DNA of 64,000 nt from Rhodobacter sp. SGA-6-6 (GCF_011043545.1 NZ_JAAKGP010000008.1:60117-124116), one strand, 5' to 3'; positions 34,430-51,825 are shown, counted from the first letter of the stretch. Program-made: numbers and translations. The notes: generated from the sequence alone by a model not told the origin.

Positions 34430-34549
34430 TCAGATCGACGCCCAGTCCTTGAAGACGGGCTTGCCCTGCGGCTTGGGCGCGCTGCCCTGCTGCTGGGGTT
34501 GCTGGGCCGGCGTGGTGCTGCCGCCTTGCTGCTGCGATGACGTGGCCAT
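34430..34549 (-). CDS. Small Gln/Pro-rich hypothetical peptide
   Basis: A 39-residue ORF from ATG 34549. It begins MATSSQQQGGSTTPAQQPQQ and ends KPQGKPVFKDWASI. Support comes from the terminator right after it and a non-random composition (Gln-rich disordered start, charged and aromatic end). No strong ribosome site is visible and I recognise no family. The remaining 34550-34723 gap shows no gene. Confidence 0.4.
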   Translation of the reverse strand: MATSSQQQGGSTTPAQQPQQQGSAPKPQGKPVFKDWASI

Positions 34550-34723
34550 TGTGACTGCTCTGCCTCGGCTCTGGTTTCACATGGCCTTGATGTGCCTTTT
34601 ACAAATGGCGGCAGCAAGTCCGGGACATGGCCCCATTGCGACAATCGCGATCACATGTGCGACATCGGCAACAAGTTTTTCCCTGCAGGCGCAAAGGGTT
34701 TCCTGGCAGGCATAACCGGCCGG

Positions 34724-34915
34724 TCAGCCGACCACGCTGGCCGGAAAACCGATGGCCTCCAGCGCCTTGACCAGCGCCTCGGGCGGGGCGCCCTCGGCGG
34801 TGACGCGGCGGGCGGGCAGGTCGACCTCGACCTTTGAGGCGAGGGGGGAAAGCGCGGCCTCGACGCTGGCCTTGCAATGGCCGCAGGACATGTCGGGAAC
34901 GGAAAGCACGGTCAT
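34724..34915 (-). CDS. copZ: Copper chaperone, heavy-metal-associated (HMA) domain
   Basis: A 63-residue ferredoxin-like HMA protein. The Cu(I) site is MSCGHC near residue 9, and GFPASVV closes the fold. It probably hands Cu(I) to CopA. Start ATG 34915 follows GAAGGAGAT. Its promoter (34937-34967) is of CueR type and is back-to-back with that of copA, so the two are expected to respond together. Confidence 0.9.
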   Translation of the reverse strand: MTVLSVPDMSCGHCKASVEAALSPLASKVEVDLPARRVTAEGAPPEALVKALEAIGFPASVVG

Positions 34916-34936
34916 CGGGAATCTCCTTCTGCCGGC

Positions 34937-34967
34937 GATATGGGGCTTCCAGCAGGGGGAAGGTCAA
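34937..34967 (-). promoter_or_regulatory. CueR-type promoter of the copper chaperone gene
   Basis: Minus strand TTGACC (34962-34967), 19-bp spacer and CATATC (34937-34942). The spacer holds the dyad CTTCC...GGAAG. The lengthened 19-bp spacing and TTGACCTTCCCC sequence closely match the known E. coli copA promoter bound by CueR. Confidence 0.75.
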
Positions 34968-35004
34968 GGGCCGTCGTCGGGTCGATTTTCTGCGGGCGGA
35001 GGGG

Positions 35005-35035
35005 TTGACCTTCCAGTCGCTGGAAACCTTATATC
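35005..35035 (+). promoter_or_regulatory. CueR-type promoter of copA
   Basis: TTGACC (35005-35010), 19-bp spacer and TATATC (35030-35035), with the dyad CTTCCAG/CTGGAA in the spacer. Spacing is typical of MerR-family activation. Confidence 0.8.
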
Positions 35036-35059
35036 CGGCAGGCGAAGGAGAACACGCCG

Positions 35060-37446
<2,387 letters not shown>

Positions 37447-37450
<4 letters not shown>

Positions 37451-37836
37451 ACATCTCCGAAGTCGGAACCCGGGCCGGCCTGCCCGCCAAGACCATCCGC
37501 TATTACGAGGACATCGGCCTGATCCGCCCCGAGCGGGGCCCGAACGGCTACCGGAGGTTCCGCGAGGCCGACCTGCACAAGCTGGCCTTCATCGGCCGGG
37601 CGCGGGGTCTGGGGTTCTCGATCGAGGATTGCCGGGCGCTTCTGGCGCTCTACGAGGACAAGGGCCGCGCCAGCGCCGATGTGAAGGACCTGGCCGAGCG
37701 CCACCTGGCGCGGATCGAGGCCAAGGTGGCGGAACTGCGGGCGATGCAGGCGGTGCTGACCGACCTGGTGCACGCCTGCGCCGGCGACGCGCGGCCGGAT
37801 TGCCCGATCCTGTCGGGGCTGGCGGAGAAGGAGTGA
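37447..37836 (+). CDS. cueR: Cu(I)-responsive MerR-family regulator CueR
   Basis: 129 residues. The N-terminal winged helix is [20 protein letters not shown] with [18 protein letters not shown], followed by a dimerisation helix. The C-terminal metal loop is C-x7-C (CAGDARPDC followed by PIL), the CueR Cu(I)/Ag(I) pattern. ATGA overlap with copA couples the regulator to its target. It should act on both promoters at 34937 and 35005. Confidence 0.93.
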
Positions 37837-37839
37837 GGG

Positions 37840-37882
37840 TTGGAACGCCTGCCAGCGGGTGCTAGGATTACAGGTGATTACA
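37840..37882 (+). promoter_or_regulatory. Promoter and repeat operator of the toxin-antitoxin pair
   Basis: TTGGAA (37840-37845), 17-bp spacer, TAGGAT (37863-37868). The heptamer GATTACA occurs at 37866-37872 and 37876-37882, a 10-bp period overlapping the -10 box. Such spacing suits a ribbon-helix-helix autorepressor. Confidence 0.55.
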
Positions 37883-37894
37883 AGGGAACACTCC

Positions 37895-38146
37895 ATGCCG
37901 CAGCGAGCGCCCTCCGAGCCGATCACCATCAGGACCAGCAAGGTGGCCGAGATCGACGCCTTGGCCAGCGCGATGGACCGTTCGCGCAACTACGTCGTCA
38001 ACCAGGCCATCGAGCAGTATCTGGAAGTCAACGCCTGGCAGATGGAGCGGATCGCCGCCGGCGTTGACGCCGCCCGTGACGGCAAGGTTCTGCCCGCCGA
38101 GGAGGTCTTCGCGGGAATCGCCGCAAAACACGGCTGGACCCGTTGA
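37895..38146 (+). CDS. Ribbon-helix-helix antitoxin (ParD/CopG-like)
   Basis: 83 residues. The N-terminal RHH DNA-binding unit is ITIRTSKVAEIDALASAM then DRSRNYVVNQAIEQYLE. The C-terminal helix (WQMERIAAGVDAARDGKVLP, then AEEVFAGIAAKHG) is the usual toxin-neutralising part. Start ATG 37895 has AAGGGAACACTCC upstream. The stop overlaps the toxin's TTG start. It probably represses its own promoter. Confidence 0.88.
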   Translation: MPQRAPSEPITIRTSKVAEIDALASAMDRSRNYVVNQAIEQYLEVNAWQMERIAAGVDAARDGKVLPAEEVFAGIAAKHGWTR

Positions 38147-38451
38147 AACTGGTCATCGCCGAGCCTGCGGCGCGGGACCTCGCGGCGATCGTGGATTATG
38201 TGGCGCTGGACGATCCGGTTGCCGCCGAAAGGGTGTTCCGCGGCATCGTGCAAGCGGCGGAAAGGTTGACCGACTTCCCGGCCCTCGGCCATCCCGGGCG
38301 CCATCCTGAAACCCGGGAATTGAACCTGGCGGGTCTGCCCTATCTGATCGTCTATCAGGTCGGCGCCGGTGCGGTGACGATCCTGGCGGTGTTCCACACC
38401 TCGCGCGATCTGGTGCGGGCGTTGCGGGACAGGATGCAGAAGGGGTCCTGA
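38143..38451 (+). CDS. RelE/ParE-family toxin
   Basis: 102 residues with the RelE/ParE pattern: MKLVIAEPAARDLAAIVDYV, a central GHPGRHPETRELNL, then LPYLIVYQV and ILAVFHTSRDL. It starts at TTG 38143 inside the antitoxin stop (TTGA), so translation is coupled. Whether it poisons gyrase (ParE) or cleaves mRNA (RelE) cannot be told; ParE is favoured by the RHH partner. Confidence 0.88.
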   Translation: MKLVIAEPAARDLAAIVDYVALDDPVAAERVFRGIVQAAERLTDFPALGHPGRHPETRELNLAGLPYLIVYQVGAGAVTILAVFHTSRDLVRALRDRMQKGS

Positions 38452-38455
38452 GGCG

Positions 38456-38523
38456 CTCGTCGGCGGCTTCGCCTTCTCCTCGCAGGGCGCGCCGCACGAG
38501 GAGAAGGCGAAGCCGCCGACGAG
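38456..38523. repeat. 27-bp perfect inverted repeat after the toxin gene
   Basis: Arms 38456-38482 and 38497-38523 are exact reverse complements over 27 bases around a 14-nt loop containing GGCGCGCC. It begins four bases after the toxin stop and ends three bases before the stop of the convergent Rrf2 gene. There is no T tract. Probably a bidirectional transcript end or RNA-stability element. Confidence 0.9.
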
Positions 38524-38526
38524 GGC

Positions 38527-38961
38527 TTACGCCACCTTCAGGATGAACTGCAGGTCGCAGTTCTCCTCGACCAGGTCGGTGACCGACACTTCGTCCAGCC
38601 TGGCGTAGAAGGCCGCCAGCGCGTCCGACAGCAGGCATTTCAGCCGGCAGGCGGCGAAGAGCGGGCATTGGTTGGCGTCGCCGGCGAAGCATTCGGCGAA
38701 GGGCAGCGGCGCCTCGAAGGCGCGGAAGACCTCGCCCACGGTGATGCCCTCGGGCGCGCGGCCCAGCATCAGCCCGCCCGCACGCCCGCGTATGGTGCGC
38801 AGGAACTTCTTCTGCGCCAGGAGGTGGATCACCTGCGCCAGATGGTTCTCCGAGGCGTTGCAGGTCGCGGCCACCTCCTGCCGGCGGACGATCCGGCCGG
38901 GGTTCACCGCGCAGAACATCAGCGTGCGCATCGCCAGATTGGTGCGTGTGGTCAGCCGCAT
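38527..38961 (-). CDS. Rrf2-family regulator, NsrR-like
   Basis: 144 residues. The winged-helix N-terminus starts MRLTTRTNLAMRTLMFCAVN. The cluster-binding region is CFAGDANQC then PLFAACRLK near residue 90, three Cys in the layout of NsrR, the [Fe-S] nitric-oxide sensor. Other Rrf2 types (RirA, IscR) are less likely. An FNR-type box lies 60 bases upstream (39021). Its targets are not visible in this window. Confidence 0.85.
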   Translation of the reverse strand: MRLTTRTNLAMRTLMFCAVNPGRIVRRQEVAATCNASENHLAQVIHLLAQKKFLRTIRGRAGGLMLGRAPEGITVGEVFRAFEAPLPFAECFAGDANQCPLFAACRLKCLLSDALAAFYARLDEVSVTDLVEENCDLQFILKVA

Positions 38962-39020
38962 CGGGGGGCCTCCGCCCTTGGGTTCTTGAATAAGGATGCG
39001 GCGGGGCGGCGGCGGGGGAC

Positions 39021-39034
39021 TTGATCCAGATCAG
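39021..39034. promoter_or_regulatory. FNR/FnrL-type box upstream of the NsrR-like gene
   Basis: TTGATCCAGATCAG matches the FNR consensus TTGAT-N4-ATCAA at nine of ten defined bases. No other gene starts nearby on the plus side until glgP at 39354. The remaining 39035-39290 contains no convincing gene. Confidence 0.5.
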
Positions 39035-39291
39035 ATCGGCACGGTTTTGCGGTGTTTCGGATGCGTCATTTCGTCCGCCCCGGGCGTGTGGCGGCAGGGG
39101 CGGGGCGCCGGACGGAGCATATCCCGCCGATGGCGGGGAAGTCCTTTGCCGTCAAGGGCTTGGCCCCGCGCAGCCTGCCAAAGCGGTTTGAGAGCCGAAG
39201 GCCATTGGTTTTGCAACGAAATATTTTGATGGACTCGGGCCATGTTTGCGGTAACAGGAAAGCGGTTCGGGTCGGCCCCGGAGCGGCCCGC

Positions 39292-39319
39292 TTGACCGTG
39301 GCGGGGCCGGGCCTAGGCT
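39292..39319 (+). promoter_or_regulatory. Promoter candidate for the glg operon
   Basis: TTGACC (39292-39297), 16-bp spacer, TAGGCT (39314-39319), 35 bases before the glgP start. Confidence 0.45.
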
Positions 39320-39353
39320 GGCCGGACGACAAGCAGCGAAAGCGGACCCCAGC

Positions 39354-41747
39354 GTGACCGACCTGAGCCTGACGCCAAACCTCCTGAAAGCCGACATCCA
39401 GCGCCACCTGACCTATACCCTGGGCAAGGACGCCGCCAATGCCAGCGCCTACGACTGGCGGATGGCGCTGTCCTACGCCATACGCGACCGTATCGTCGGG
39501 CCCTGGTTCGCCTCCACCCGCCGGACCTGGGCCGAGGACAGGAAGCGCGTCTACTACCTGTCGATGGAATTCCTGATCGGCCGCATCCTGGAGGATGCCA
39601 CCGCCAACCTGGGCCTGACCGAGGCGGTGGAAGAGGCGATGGCGGCGGTGGGGCAGGACTTCCGCAGCCTGGCCGCCGAGGAGCCCGATGCCGCGCTCGG
39701 CAACGGCGGGCTGGGGCGGCTGGCGGCCTGCTTCATGGAAAGCATGGCGACGGTGGGCTGCCCGGCCTATGGCTACGGCATCCGCTACGAACACGGATTG
39801 TTCCGCCAGCGGTTCGAGGGCGGGCGGCAGGTCGAGGCGCCGGAGGACTGGCTGAGCCAGACCAACCCCTGGGAATTCCCCCGCCCGGAAAGCGCCTATA
39901 CCATCGGCTTCAAGGGCCATGTCGAGACCCGCGACGGGCAAGAGATCTGGGTGCCGGGCGAGACGGTGAAGGCCGAGGCGCATGACACGCCGGTGGTGGG
40001 CTGGCAGGGCAGATGGGCCAACACGCTGCGGCTGTGGGCGGCGAAGCCGACGACGCTGTTCGACCTGGAGCGCTTCAACCGCGGCGATTACGCGGCGGCG
40101 GCGGAGCCGGAGGCGCTGGCGCGGACGCTCTCGCGCGTGCTCTACCCCGACGACACCACCTATCAGGGCAAGGAGCTGCGGCTGAAGCAGGAGTTCTTCC
40201 TGACCTCGGCCGCGTTGCAGGACATCCTCCGCCGCTATCTGGACGCGCATTCCGACCTGAAGGCGCTGCCGAAGCATGTCGCCATCCAGATGAACGACAC
40301 CCATCCGGCGATTGCGGGGCCGGAGCTGGTGCGGCTGCTCTCCGACGACCACGGCATGGCCTTCGAGGAGGCGCTGGAGACGGCGCGGGCCTGTCTCGGC
40401 TACACCAACCACACGCTTCTGCCCGAGGCGCTGGAGAAATGGGCGACCTTCACCTTCGGCAACGTGCTGCCGCGGCACATGCAGATCGTCGAGCGGATCG
40501 ACAGCTGGCACCGGCGCGCTTACCCGAACCGGCCGCATTACGTCGGCATCGTCAAGCACCACGAGGTGCGGATGGGGGAACTGGCCTTCGTCATGGCGCA
40601 CAAGGTCAACGGCGTCTCGGCGCTGCATTCCGACCTGGTGAAGCAGAGCCTGTTCCCCGAGTTGAACCGGCTGCACCCGGGGCGGGTGATCAACGAGACC
40701 AACGGGGTGACGCCGCGGCGCTGGCTGAAGACCTGCAACCGGCCGCTGGCGGCGCTGATCACCGACACCATCGGCGAGGGCTGGGAGGCCGATCTGGAGC
40801 GGCTGCGGGGGCTGGAAGCGCATGTCGACGACGCCGGCTTCCGCGCCGCCTTCGATGCGGCGAAGCGGGCGAACAAGGCCCGGGTGTCCGACTGGATCGG
40901 GCGGGAGTTCGGGGTGAAGGTCAGCCCCGATGCGCTGTTCGACGTGCAGGTGAAGCGGTTCCACGAATACAAGCGGCAGCTGCTGAACATCCTGGAATGC
41001 GTGGCCTACTGGCACGCGCTGCGCAACGGCGCGGTGAAGAACCCGGTGCCAAGGGTGCGCATCTTCGGCGGCAAGGCGGCGCCGGGCTATGCGGTGGCGA
41101 AGGAAATCATCCGCCTGATCAACGATGTGGCGGCGGTTGTTAATGCTGATCCTCAAGTCGGCGACTTGCTGAAGATCGTCTATCCGCCGAATTACAACGT
41201 CTCGATGGCCGAGCGGGTGATCCCGGCCGCCGACCTGTCGGAGCAGATTTCGACTGCGGGCAAGGAAGCCTCGGGCACCGGCAACATGAAATTCATGATG
41301 AACGGCGCGCCGACCATCGGCACGCTGGACGGGGCCAACGTGGAAATCCTGGCCGAGGTGGGCGAGGAGAACTTCTTCCTGTTCGGCCTGACCGCCGGGC
41401 AGGTGGCCGAGCGGCGGGCTGATCCCGAACACGCCCGCAAAGCGATCGAGGCTAGTGCGCCCTTGCAGGACGTGCTGCAGATGGTGGCCGAGGGCCGGTT
41501 CTCGCCGGAGGAGCCGGAGCGCTACCATGGCCTCGTCCATGCGGTCTGGCATTCGGACTATTTTCTCGTCGCCTCGGATTTCGACGCCTATCACGCCGCG
41601 CAGGGCCGGGTGGCGGAAGCCTTTGCCGACCGCGGGCGTTGGCTGCGCATGGCGGCGATGAACACGGCGCGGTCGGGGTTCTTCTCCTCGGACCGCACGA
41701 TCCTGAGCTACATGAAGGACGTCTGGGACGTGACCCCCGCCCTGTGA
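39354..41747 (+). CDS. glgP: Glycogen/starch phosphorylase
   Basis: Releases glucose-1-phosphate from glycogen ends using pyridoxal phosphate. 797 residues, normal length. The PLP lysine lies in [20 protein letters not shown] near residue 645. [17 protein letters not shown] near 110 is conserved. The start is GTG 39354 ([19 protein letters not shown]). First gene of glgP-B-C-A-X-pgm; glgB starts 11 bases on. Confidence 0.97.
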   Translation: MTDLSLTPNLLKADIQRHLTYTLGKDAANASAYDWRMALSYAIRDRIVGPWFASTRRTWAEDRKRVYYLSMEFLIGRILEDATANLGLTEAVEEAMAAVGQDFRSLAAEEPDAALGNGGLGRLAACFMESMATVGCPAYGYGIRYEHGLFRQRFEGGRQVEAPEDWLSQTNPWEFPRPESAYTIGFKGHVETRDGQEIWVPGETVKAEAHDTPVVGWQGRWANTLRLWAAKPTTLFDLERFNRGDYAAAAEPEALARTLSRVLYPDDTTYQGKELRLKQEFFLTSAALQDILRRYLDAHSDLKALPKHVAIQMNDTHPAIAGPELVRLLSDDHGMAFEEALETARACLGYTNHTLLPEALEKWATFTFGNVLPRHMQIVERIDSWHRRAYPNRPHYVGIVKHHEVRMGELAFVMAHKVNGVSALHSDLVKQSLFPELNRLHPGRVINETNGVTPRRWLKTCNRPLAALITDTIGEGWEADLERLRGLEAHVDDAGFRAAFDAAKRANKARVSDWIGREFGVKVSPDALFDVQVKRFHEYKRQLLNILECVAYWHALRNGAVKNPVPRVRIFGGKAAPGYAVAKEIIRLINDVAAVVNADPQVGDLLKIVYPPNYNVSMAERVIPAADLSEQISTAGKEASGTGNMKFMMNGAPTIGTLDGANVEILAEVGEENFFLFGLTAGQVAERRADPEHARKAIEASAPLQDVLQMVAEGRFSPEEPERYHGLVHAVWHSDYFLVASDFDAYHAAQGRVAEAFADRGRWLRMAAMNTARSGFFSSDRTILSYMKDVWDVTPAL

Positions 41748-41758
41748 AGGAGGCGCCG

Positions 41759-43927
<2,169 letters not shown>

Positions 43928-43954
43928 AGGCCCGGGTTCCCGAGGGAGGACACC

Positions 43955-45226
43955 ATGAAGGCAAGAGCGAACCAGAGGCTGTCGTCGCAGGCCATGGCCT
44001 TCGTGCTGGCGGGCGGGCGCGGCAGCCGCCTGAAGGAGCTGACCGACCGGCGGGCCAAGCCGGCGGTCTATTTCGGCGGCAAGACAAGGATCATCGACTT
44101 CGCGCTGTCGAACGCGCTGAATTCGGGCATCCGCAAGATGGCGATCGCCACCCAATACAAGGCCCACAGCCTGATCCGCCACATGCAGCGCGGCTGGGGC
44201 TTCTTCCGGGCCGAGCGGAACGAATACCTCGACATCCTGCCGGCCAGCCAGCGGATGGACGAGGTGAACTGGTATCGCGGCACCGCCGATGCGGTGGCGC
44301 AGAACATCGACATCATCGACAGCTATCGCATCAAGTATGTGGTGATCCTGGCGGGCGACCACATCTACAAGATGGATTACGAGATCATGCTGCAGCAGCA
44401 TGTCGAGACCGGGGCGGACGTGACCATCGGCTGCCTGACCGTGCCGCGGATGGAGGCGACGGCCTTCGGGGTGATGCATGTCGACAAGGACATGCGGATC
44501 ACCGATTTCCTGGAAAAGCCCAAGGACCCGCCCGCGATCCCCGGCGACCCGGACCATGCGCTGGCCTCGATGGGGATCTATGTCTTCGACTGGACCTTCC
44601 TGCGCGACCTTCTCTTGCGCGACATGGTGGACGACAACTCCAGCCACGACTTCGGCAACGACCTGATCCCGATGATCGTCAGGAACGGCAAGGCGATGGC
44701 GCACAAATTCGCCGATTCCTGCGTGACGAGCGGTCTGGAGGACGAGCCCTACTGGCGCGACGTCGGCACCATCGACGCCTTCTGGCAGGCCAACATCGAC
44801 CTGACCGACTTCGTGCCGAAGCTGGACATCTACGACAATTCCTGGCCGATCTGGACCTATTCCGAGATCGTTCCCCCGGCCAAGTTCATCCATGACGAGG
44901 ACGGGCGGCGGGGGATGGCGGTCTCCTCGCTGATCTCGGGCGACTGCATCGTCTCGGGCTCGGCGGTGTCGAACAGCCTGCTGTTCACCGGCTGCCGGAC
45001 GCATTCCTTCAGCAGCCTCGACTATGTGGTGGCGCTGCCGCGGGTGATCGTCAACCGCAAGGCGGAGCTGGCGAATTGCGTGATCGACAGCGGCGTGGTG
45101 ATCCCCGAGGGGCTGGTGGTGGGGCAGGACCCGGAGGAGGACGCGAAGTGGTTCCGGCGGACGGAGGCTGGCGTGGTGCTGATCACGCAGGCTATGCTGG
45201 AGGCGCGGGCGAAGGCGAAGGGCTGA
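43955..45226 (+). CDS. glgC: Glucose-1-phosphate adenylyltransferase
   Basis: Makes ADP-glucose, the committed step of glycogen synthesis and usually allosterically controlled. 423 residues. The nucleotide loop is [20 protein letters not shown] near residue 18, [18 protein letters not shown] follows, and the sugar-phosphate site is FLEKPKDPP. The C-terminal left-handed helix domain has [10 protein letters not shown]. Start ATG 43955 with GGGAGGACACC. Confidence 0.97.
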   Translation: MKARANQRLSSQAMAFVLAGGRGSRLKELTDRRAKPAVYFGGKTRIIDFALSNALNSGIRKMAIATQYKAHSLIRHMQRGWGFFRAERNEYLDILPASQRMDEVNWYRGTADAVAQNIDIIDSYRIKYVVILAGDHIYKMDYEIMLQQHVETGADVTIGCLTVPRMEATAFGVMHVDKDMRITDFLEKPKDPPAIPGDPDHALASMGIYVFDWTFLRDLLLRDMVDDNSSHDFGNDLIPMIVRNGKAMAHKFADSCVTSGLEDEPYWRDVGTIDAFWQANIDLTDFVPKLDIYDNSWPIWTYSEIVPPAKFIHDEDGRRGMAVSSLISGDCIVSGSAVSNSLLFTGCRTHSFSSLDYVVALPRVIVNRKAELANCVIDSGVVIPEGLVVGQDPEEDAKWFRRTEAGVVLITQAMLEARAKAKG

Positions 45227-45244
45227 GGCTCCTTGCGGAAAGCG

Positions 45245-45293
45245 CCGGGGGGCCAGCCCCCCGGACCCCCCGGGATATTTGAGGACAGATGAA
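45245..45293 (+). repeat. GGATATTT-type intergenic repeat between glgC and glgA
   Basis: A GGGGGGCCAGCCCCCC hairpin is followed by GGACCCCCC, then GGGATATTTGAGGACAGATG and AAG, ending close before glgA. Nearly identical to the copy at 20716. The hairpin could attenuate readthrough from glgC into glgA. Confidence 0.8.
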
Positions 45294-45305
45294 GAGGCTT
45301 TGGCG

Positions 45306-46735
45306 ATGAAGGGGCGGGTGCTGTCGGTCGCATCGGAATGCGTGCCTCTGGTCAAGACCGGGGGGCTGGCGGATGTCGTCGGCGCGCTGCCCGCGGCGCT
45401 GGCGGCCGAGGGCTGGGAGATGCGGGTGCTGCTGCCGGCCTATCGGTCGCTGCGGGCCCGGGCGAAGGGCTGGCCGGAGGTCTGGCGCGAGCCCGGGCTC
45501 TGGGGCGGCGAGGGGCGGGTGCTGCTGGGGCAGGTCGACGGCATCGAGGTGATGCTGCTCGACGCGCCGCATCTCTACGACCGCGAGGGCGGGCCCTATG
45601 CCGGGCCGCAGGGCGAGTGGGGCGACAATCCGCAGCGCTTCGCGGCGCTGTCCTGGGTCGCCGCGGCGCTGGCGCGCGAGGGCGCGGCGGGCTGGAAGCC
45701 GGACGTGCTGCACGCGCACGACTGGCAGGCGGGCTTCGCCCCGGCCTATCTGGCCTATCACGGGTCCGGCGGCTGCCGGTCGGTCCTCACCATCCACAAC
45801 ATCGCCTTCCAGGGGTGGGCTGAGGGTGGCCTGCTGGCCGACCTGCGGCTGCCGGGCGAGGCCTTCCATTCCGGCGCGCTGGAATATTACGGCGGGTTGT
45901 CCAGCCTGAAGGCCGGGCTGGTGACGGCGGATCGGATCACCACCGTCTCGCCGCGCTATGCCGAGGAGCTGATGCGGCCGGAGTTCGGCATGGGGCTGCA
46001 GGGCGTGATCGCGGCGCGGGCCGCGGCGGGGGATGTCTGCGGCATCCTGAACGGGGTGGACCTGTCGGTCTGGTCGCCGGAGGGCGAGGCGGAGAACCCC
46101 TATTCGGCGAAGGACCCCAAGGGCAAGGACGCCGCGCGGGCCGCGCTCTGCGCCGTGTTCGGGCTGGAGGTCCCGGGACCGCTGGCCATCGTCGTCAGCC
46201 GGCTGACCGACCAGAAGGGCATCGACCTGCTGCCCGCGGTGGTGCCGGATTTCGTGGCGGCGGGGGGCGGGCTGGTCGTGCTCGGCTCCGGCGATCCGGG
46301 GCTGGAGGCGGCGATGAAGGACCTCGCCGCCCGCTTCCCCGGCCGGGTGGCGGTGCGGATCGGCTATGACGAGGCGATGAGCCATCGGTTGTTCCAGGGC
46401 GCCGATGCCGTGCTGGTGCCCAGCCGGTTCGAGCCCTGCGGCCTGACCCAGATGTATGGCCTGCGCTACGGCGCCCTGCCGGTGGTGGCGGCGACCGGGG
46501 GCCTGGCCGATACGGTGATCGGGGCGACGCCGGCCAGCCTTTCCGCCGGGGTGGCGACGGGCTTCGTCTTCCACCCGACCGATGCGCTGGCCTTCGGGCA
46601 GGCGCTGCGGCAACTGGTGGCGCTTTACGCCGACCGCCGGGCCTGGACCCGCGCCCGCAAGGCCGCCATGGCGCAGCCGGTGGGATGGGAGACCTCGGCC
46701 GCCGCCTATGCCGCGCTTTACGCCGGGCTGGTCGG

Positions 46736-46739
<4 letters not shown>
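45306..46739 (+). CDS. glgA: Glycogen synthase (ADP-glucose)
   Basis: Adds glucose from ADP-glucose to glycogen. 477 residues, GT5 with a GT-B fold. The N-terminal ADP-glucose motif is LVKTGGLADVVGALP. The C-terminal domain has SRLTDQKGIDLL and the conserved SRFEPCGLTQMYGLRYGALP. Start ATG 45306; an in-frame ATG at 45279 lies inside the repeat and is not favoured. The stop overlaps glgX. Confidence 0.97.
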
Positions 46740-50463
<3,724 letters not shown>

Positions 50464-50468
50464 GCCCC

Positions 50469-50517
50469 CGAGTTTTCGCCGAAAACTCGTATCTTACGGA
50501 TTTTCGGCGAAAATCCG
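50469..50517. repeat. Tandem pair of 21-bp palindromes between pgm and the transglycosylase gene
   Basis: Unit one (50469-50489) has arms CGAGTTTTC/GAAAACTCG. Unit two (50497-50517) has CGGATTTTC/GAAAATCCG. Each has a 3-nt centre. They lie five and three bases from the two convergent stop codons. GAGCCC (50462) and GGGCTC (50517) can pair around both. Confidence 0.85.
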
Positions 50518-50520
50518 GGC

Positions 50521-50982
50521 TCAGCTGCGCAGGCCGGTCTCGTAGAGCAGGCCCATGCGCTTGGCCTCGTAGTAATAGCCCTTGGCATACCACATCACCG
50601 CCTTGTCCGGGTTGCCGCGCGACACCAGCCAGGCGCCGCGCAGGTATCTGCCGGCGTATTTCAGGTTGGTCTCGGCATCGAGCAGCCCCGAGGCCGGCCC
50701 CTTGTAGCCCATGGTCGCGGCGGTCTGCGGCAGGATCTGCATCAGCCCGTAATAGGGGCCGTTGCGGGCGGCGGGGTTGTAGCCGCTCTCGCGCTGGATC
50801 ACCCGGTGCAGCAGGCTTTCGGGAATCTCGTGGATCGCGGCATATTTGCGGATCAGCGCCCGCATCTCCGGCGTCTCGCCGGCATGGAGGCCGGCGCGGC
50901 TGGCGGGCTCCGGCCCGGGGCCGCTGCCGCAGGCGGCAAGGACGAGGGGCAGGGCGAGGAGGGAGCGGCGGCTCAGCTGCAT
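50521..50982 (-). CDS. Lytic transglycosylase lipoprotein
   Basis: A 153-residue SLT-type murein transglycosylase. The lipobox is LVLAACGS, giving an outer- or inner-membrane lipoprotein. The catalytic Glu is in VIQRESGYNP, with the GLMQILPQTAATMGY motif following, then NLKYAGRYLRGAW. ATG 50982 begins MQLSRRSLLALPLVLAACGS, and the longer upstream extension is not supported. Convergent with pgm. Confidence 0.92.
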   Translation of the reverse strand: MQLSRRSLLALPLVLAACGSGPGPEPASRAGLHAGETPEMRALIRKYAAIHEIPESLLHRVIQRESGYNPAARNGPYYGLMQILPQTAATMGYKGPASGLLDAETNLKYAGRYLRGAWLVSRGNPDKAVMWYAKGYYYEAKRMGLLYETGLRS

Positions 50983-51141
50983 CGGGCGGCCTTCTGCGAT
51001 TTGCGTCCCGCGCAGGGATAGGGCCCATGCGCGCGCCGCGCAAGCGGCAGGCGGCCGCATCGGCGGCGCGCCGTCGTCGTCCCCGTCACACCCCTGTCAC
51101 GCTGCGATGCGACAGGAAGGCACCGGCATATCTGTCGGGGG

Positions 51142-51169
51142 TTGCCACGGCGCGAACGCCATATATAGT
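51142..51169 (+). promoter_or_regulatory. Promoter candidate for the HNH gene
   Basis: TTGCCA (51142-51147), 16-bp spacer, TATAGT (51164-51169). It lies in the 254-base gap 50983-51236, which otherwise shows no gene. Confidence 0.6.
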
Positions 51170-51236
51170 CGGGCCACCGGGGCGGGTCTGCCCGTCTTGG
51201 TGCCCTGGTCGGCAGGGCAGGACGGAGACACTCATC

Positions 51237-51821
51237 TTGGACGGCGATTTCAGAACCCATTTCGTGCGTGACCCGGCGGCGCTGAAGCATTTTCCGGCGC
51301 TGGTGCTGAACGCCGACTTCCGGCCGCTCTCCTACTATCCGCTCAGCCTCTGGCCCTGGCAGGAGGCGATCAAGGCGGCCTTCCTCGACCGGGTGCAGAT
51401 CGTCGCCGAATACGACCAGGTGGTGCGCAGCCAGAGGGCGGAGATCAGGATACCTTCGGTCGTGGTGCTGAAGGAATTCGTCAGACCCCAGAAGCGCGTG
51501 GCCTTCACGCGCTTCAATCTTTTCCTGCGGGACGAATTCTGCTGCCAGTATTGCGGCGCCAGGGGCGACCTGACCTTCGACCACGTGCTGCCCCGGTCGC
51601 GCGGCGGCATCACCAGCTGGGAGAACGTGGTGGCGGCCTGCTCGCCCTGCAACCTGAAGAAGGGCAACAAGACGCTGAGGCAGTCCGGCCTGCAGCTGCG
51701 CCGCCCGCCGGCGGTGCCGACCGCGCAGGAGATGCAGGCCCACGGCCGCCGCTTCCCGCCGAACCACCTGCACGAAAGCTGGATGGACTACCTTTACTGG
51801 GACGCCGAGCTGGAAGCCTGA
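51237..51821 (+). CDS. HNH endonuclease domain protein
   Basis: 194 residues. A conserved N-terminal region (FPALVLNADFRPLSYYPLSL) is followed by an HNH domain: CCQYCGARGDLTFDHVLPRS, then SWENVVAACSPCN, giving two Cys pairs for zinc and the DH-N active site. The family is chromosomal and widespread; its role (repair or other) is not known. The start is TTG 51237 (LDGDFRTHFVRDP), with GGAG nine bases upstream and no better codon in frame. Confidence 0.9.
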   Translation: MDGDFRTHFVRDPAALKHFPALVLNADFRPLSYYPLSLWPWQEAIKAAFLDRVQIVAEYDQVVRSQRAEIRIPSVVVLKEFVRPQKRVAFTRFNLFLRDEFCCQYCGARGDLTFDHVLPRSRGGITSWENVVAACSPCNLKKGNKTLRQSGLQLRRPPAVPTAQEMQAHGRRFPPNHLHESWMDYLYWDAELEA

Positions 51822-51825
51822 GGCC

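Noticed and set aside
39031..39357. Two small ORFs (39031-39243 minus, 39052-39357 plus) in the NsrR-like/glgP gap
   Set aside because: They overlap each other and the glgP start, lack ribosome sites and resemble no family. The region is better read as regulatory.
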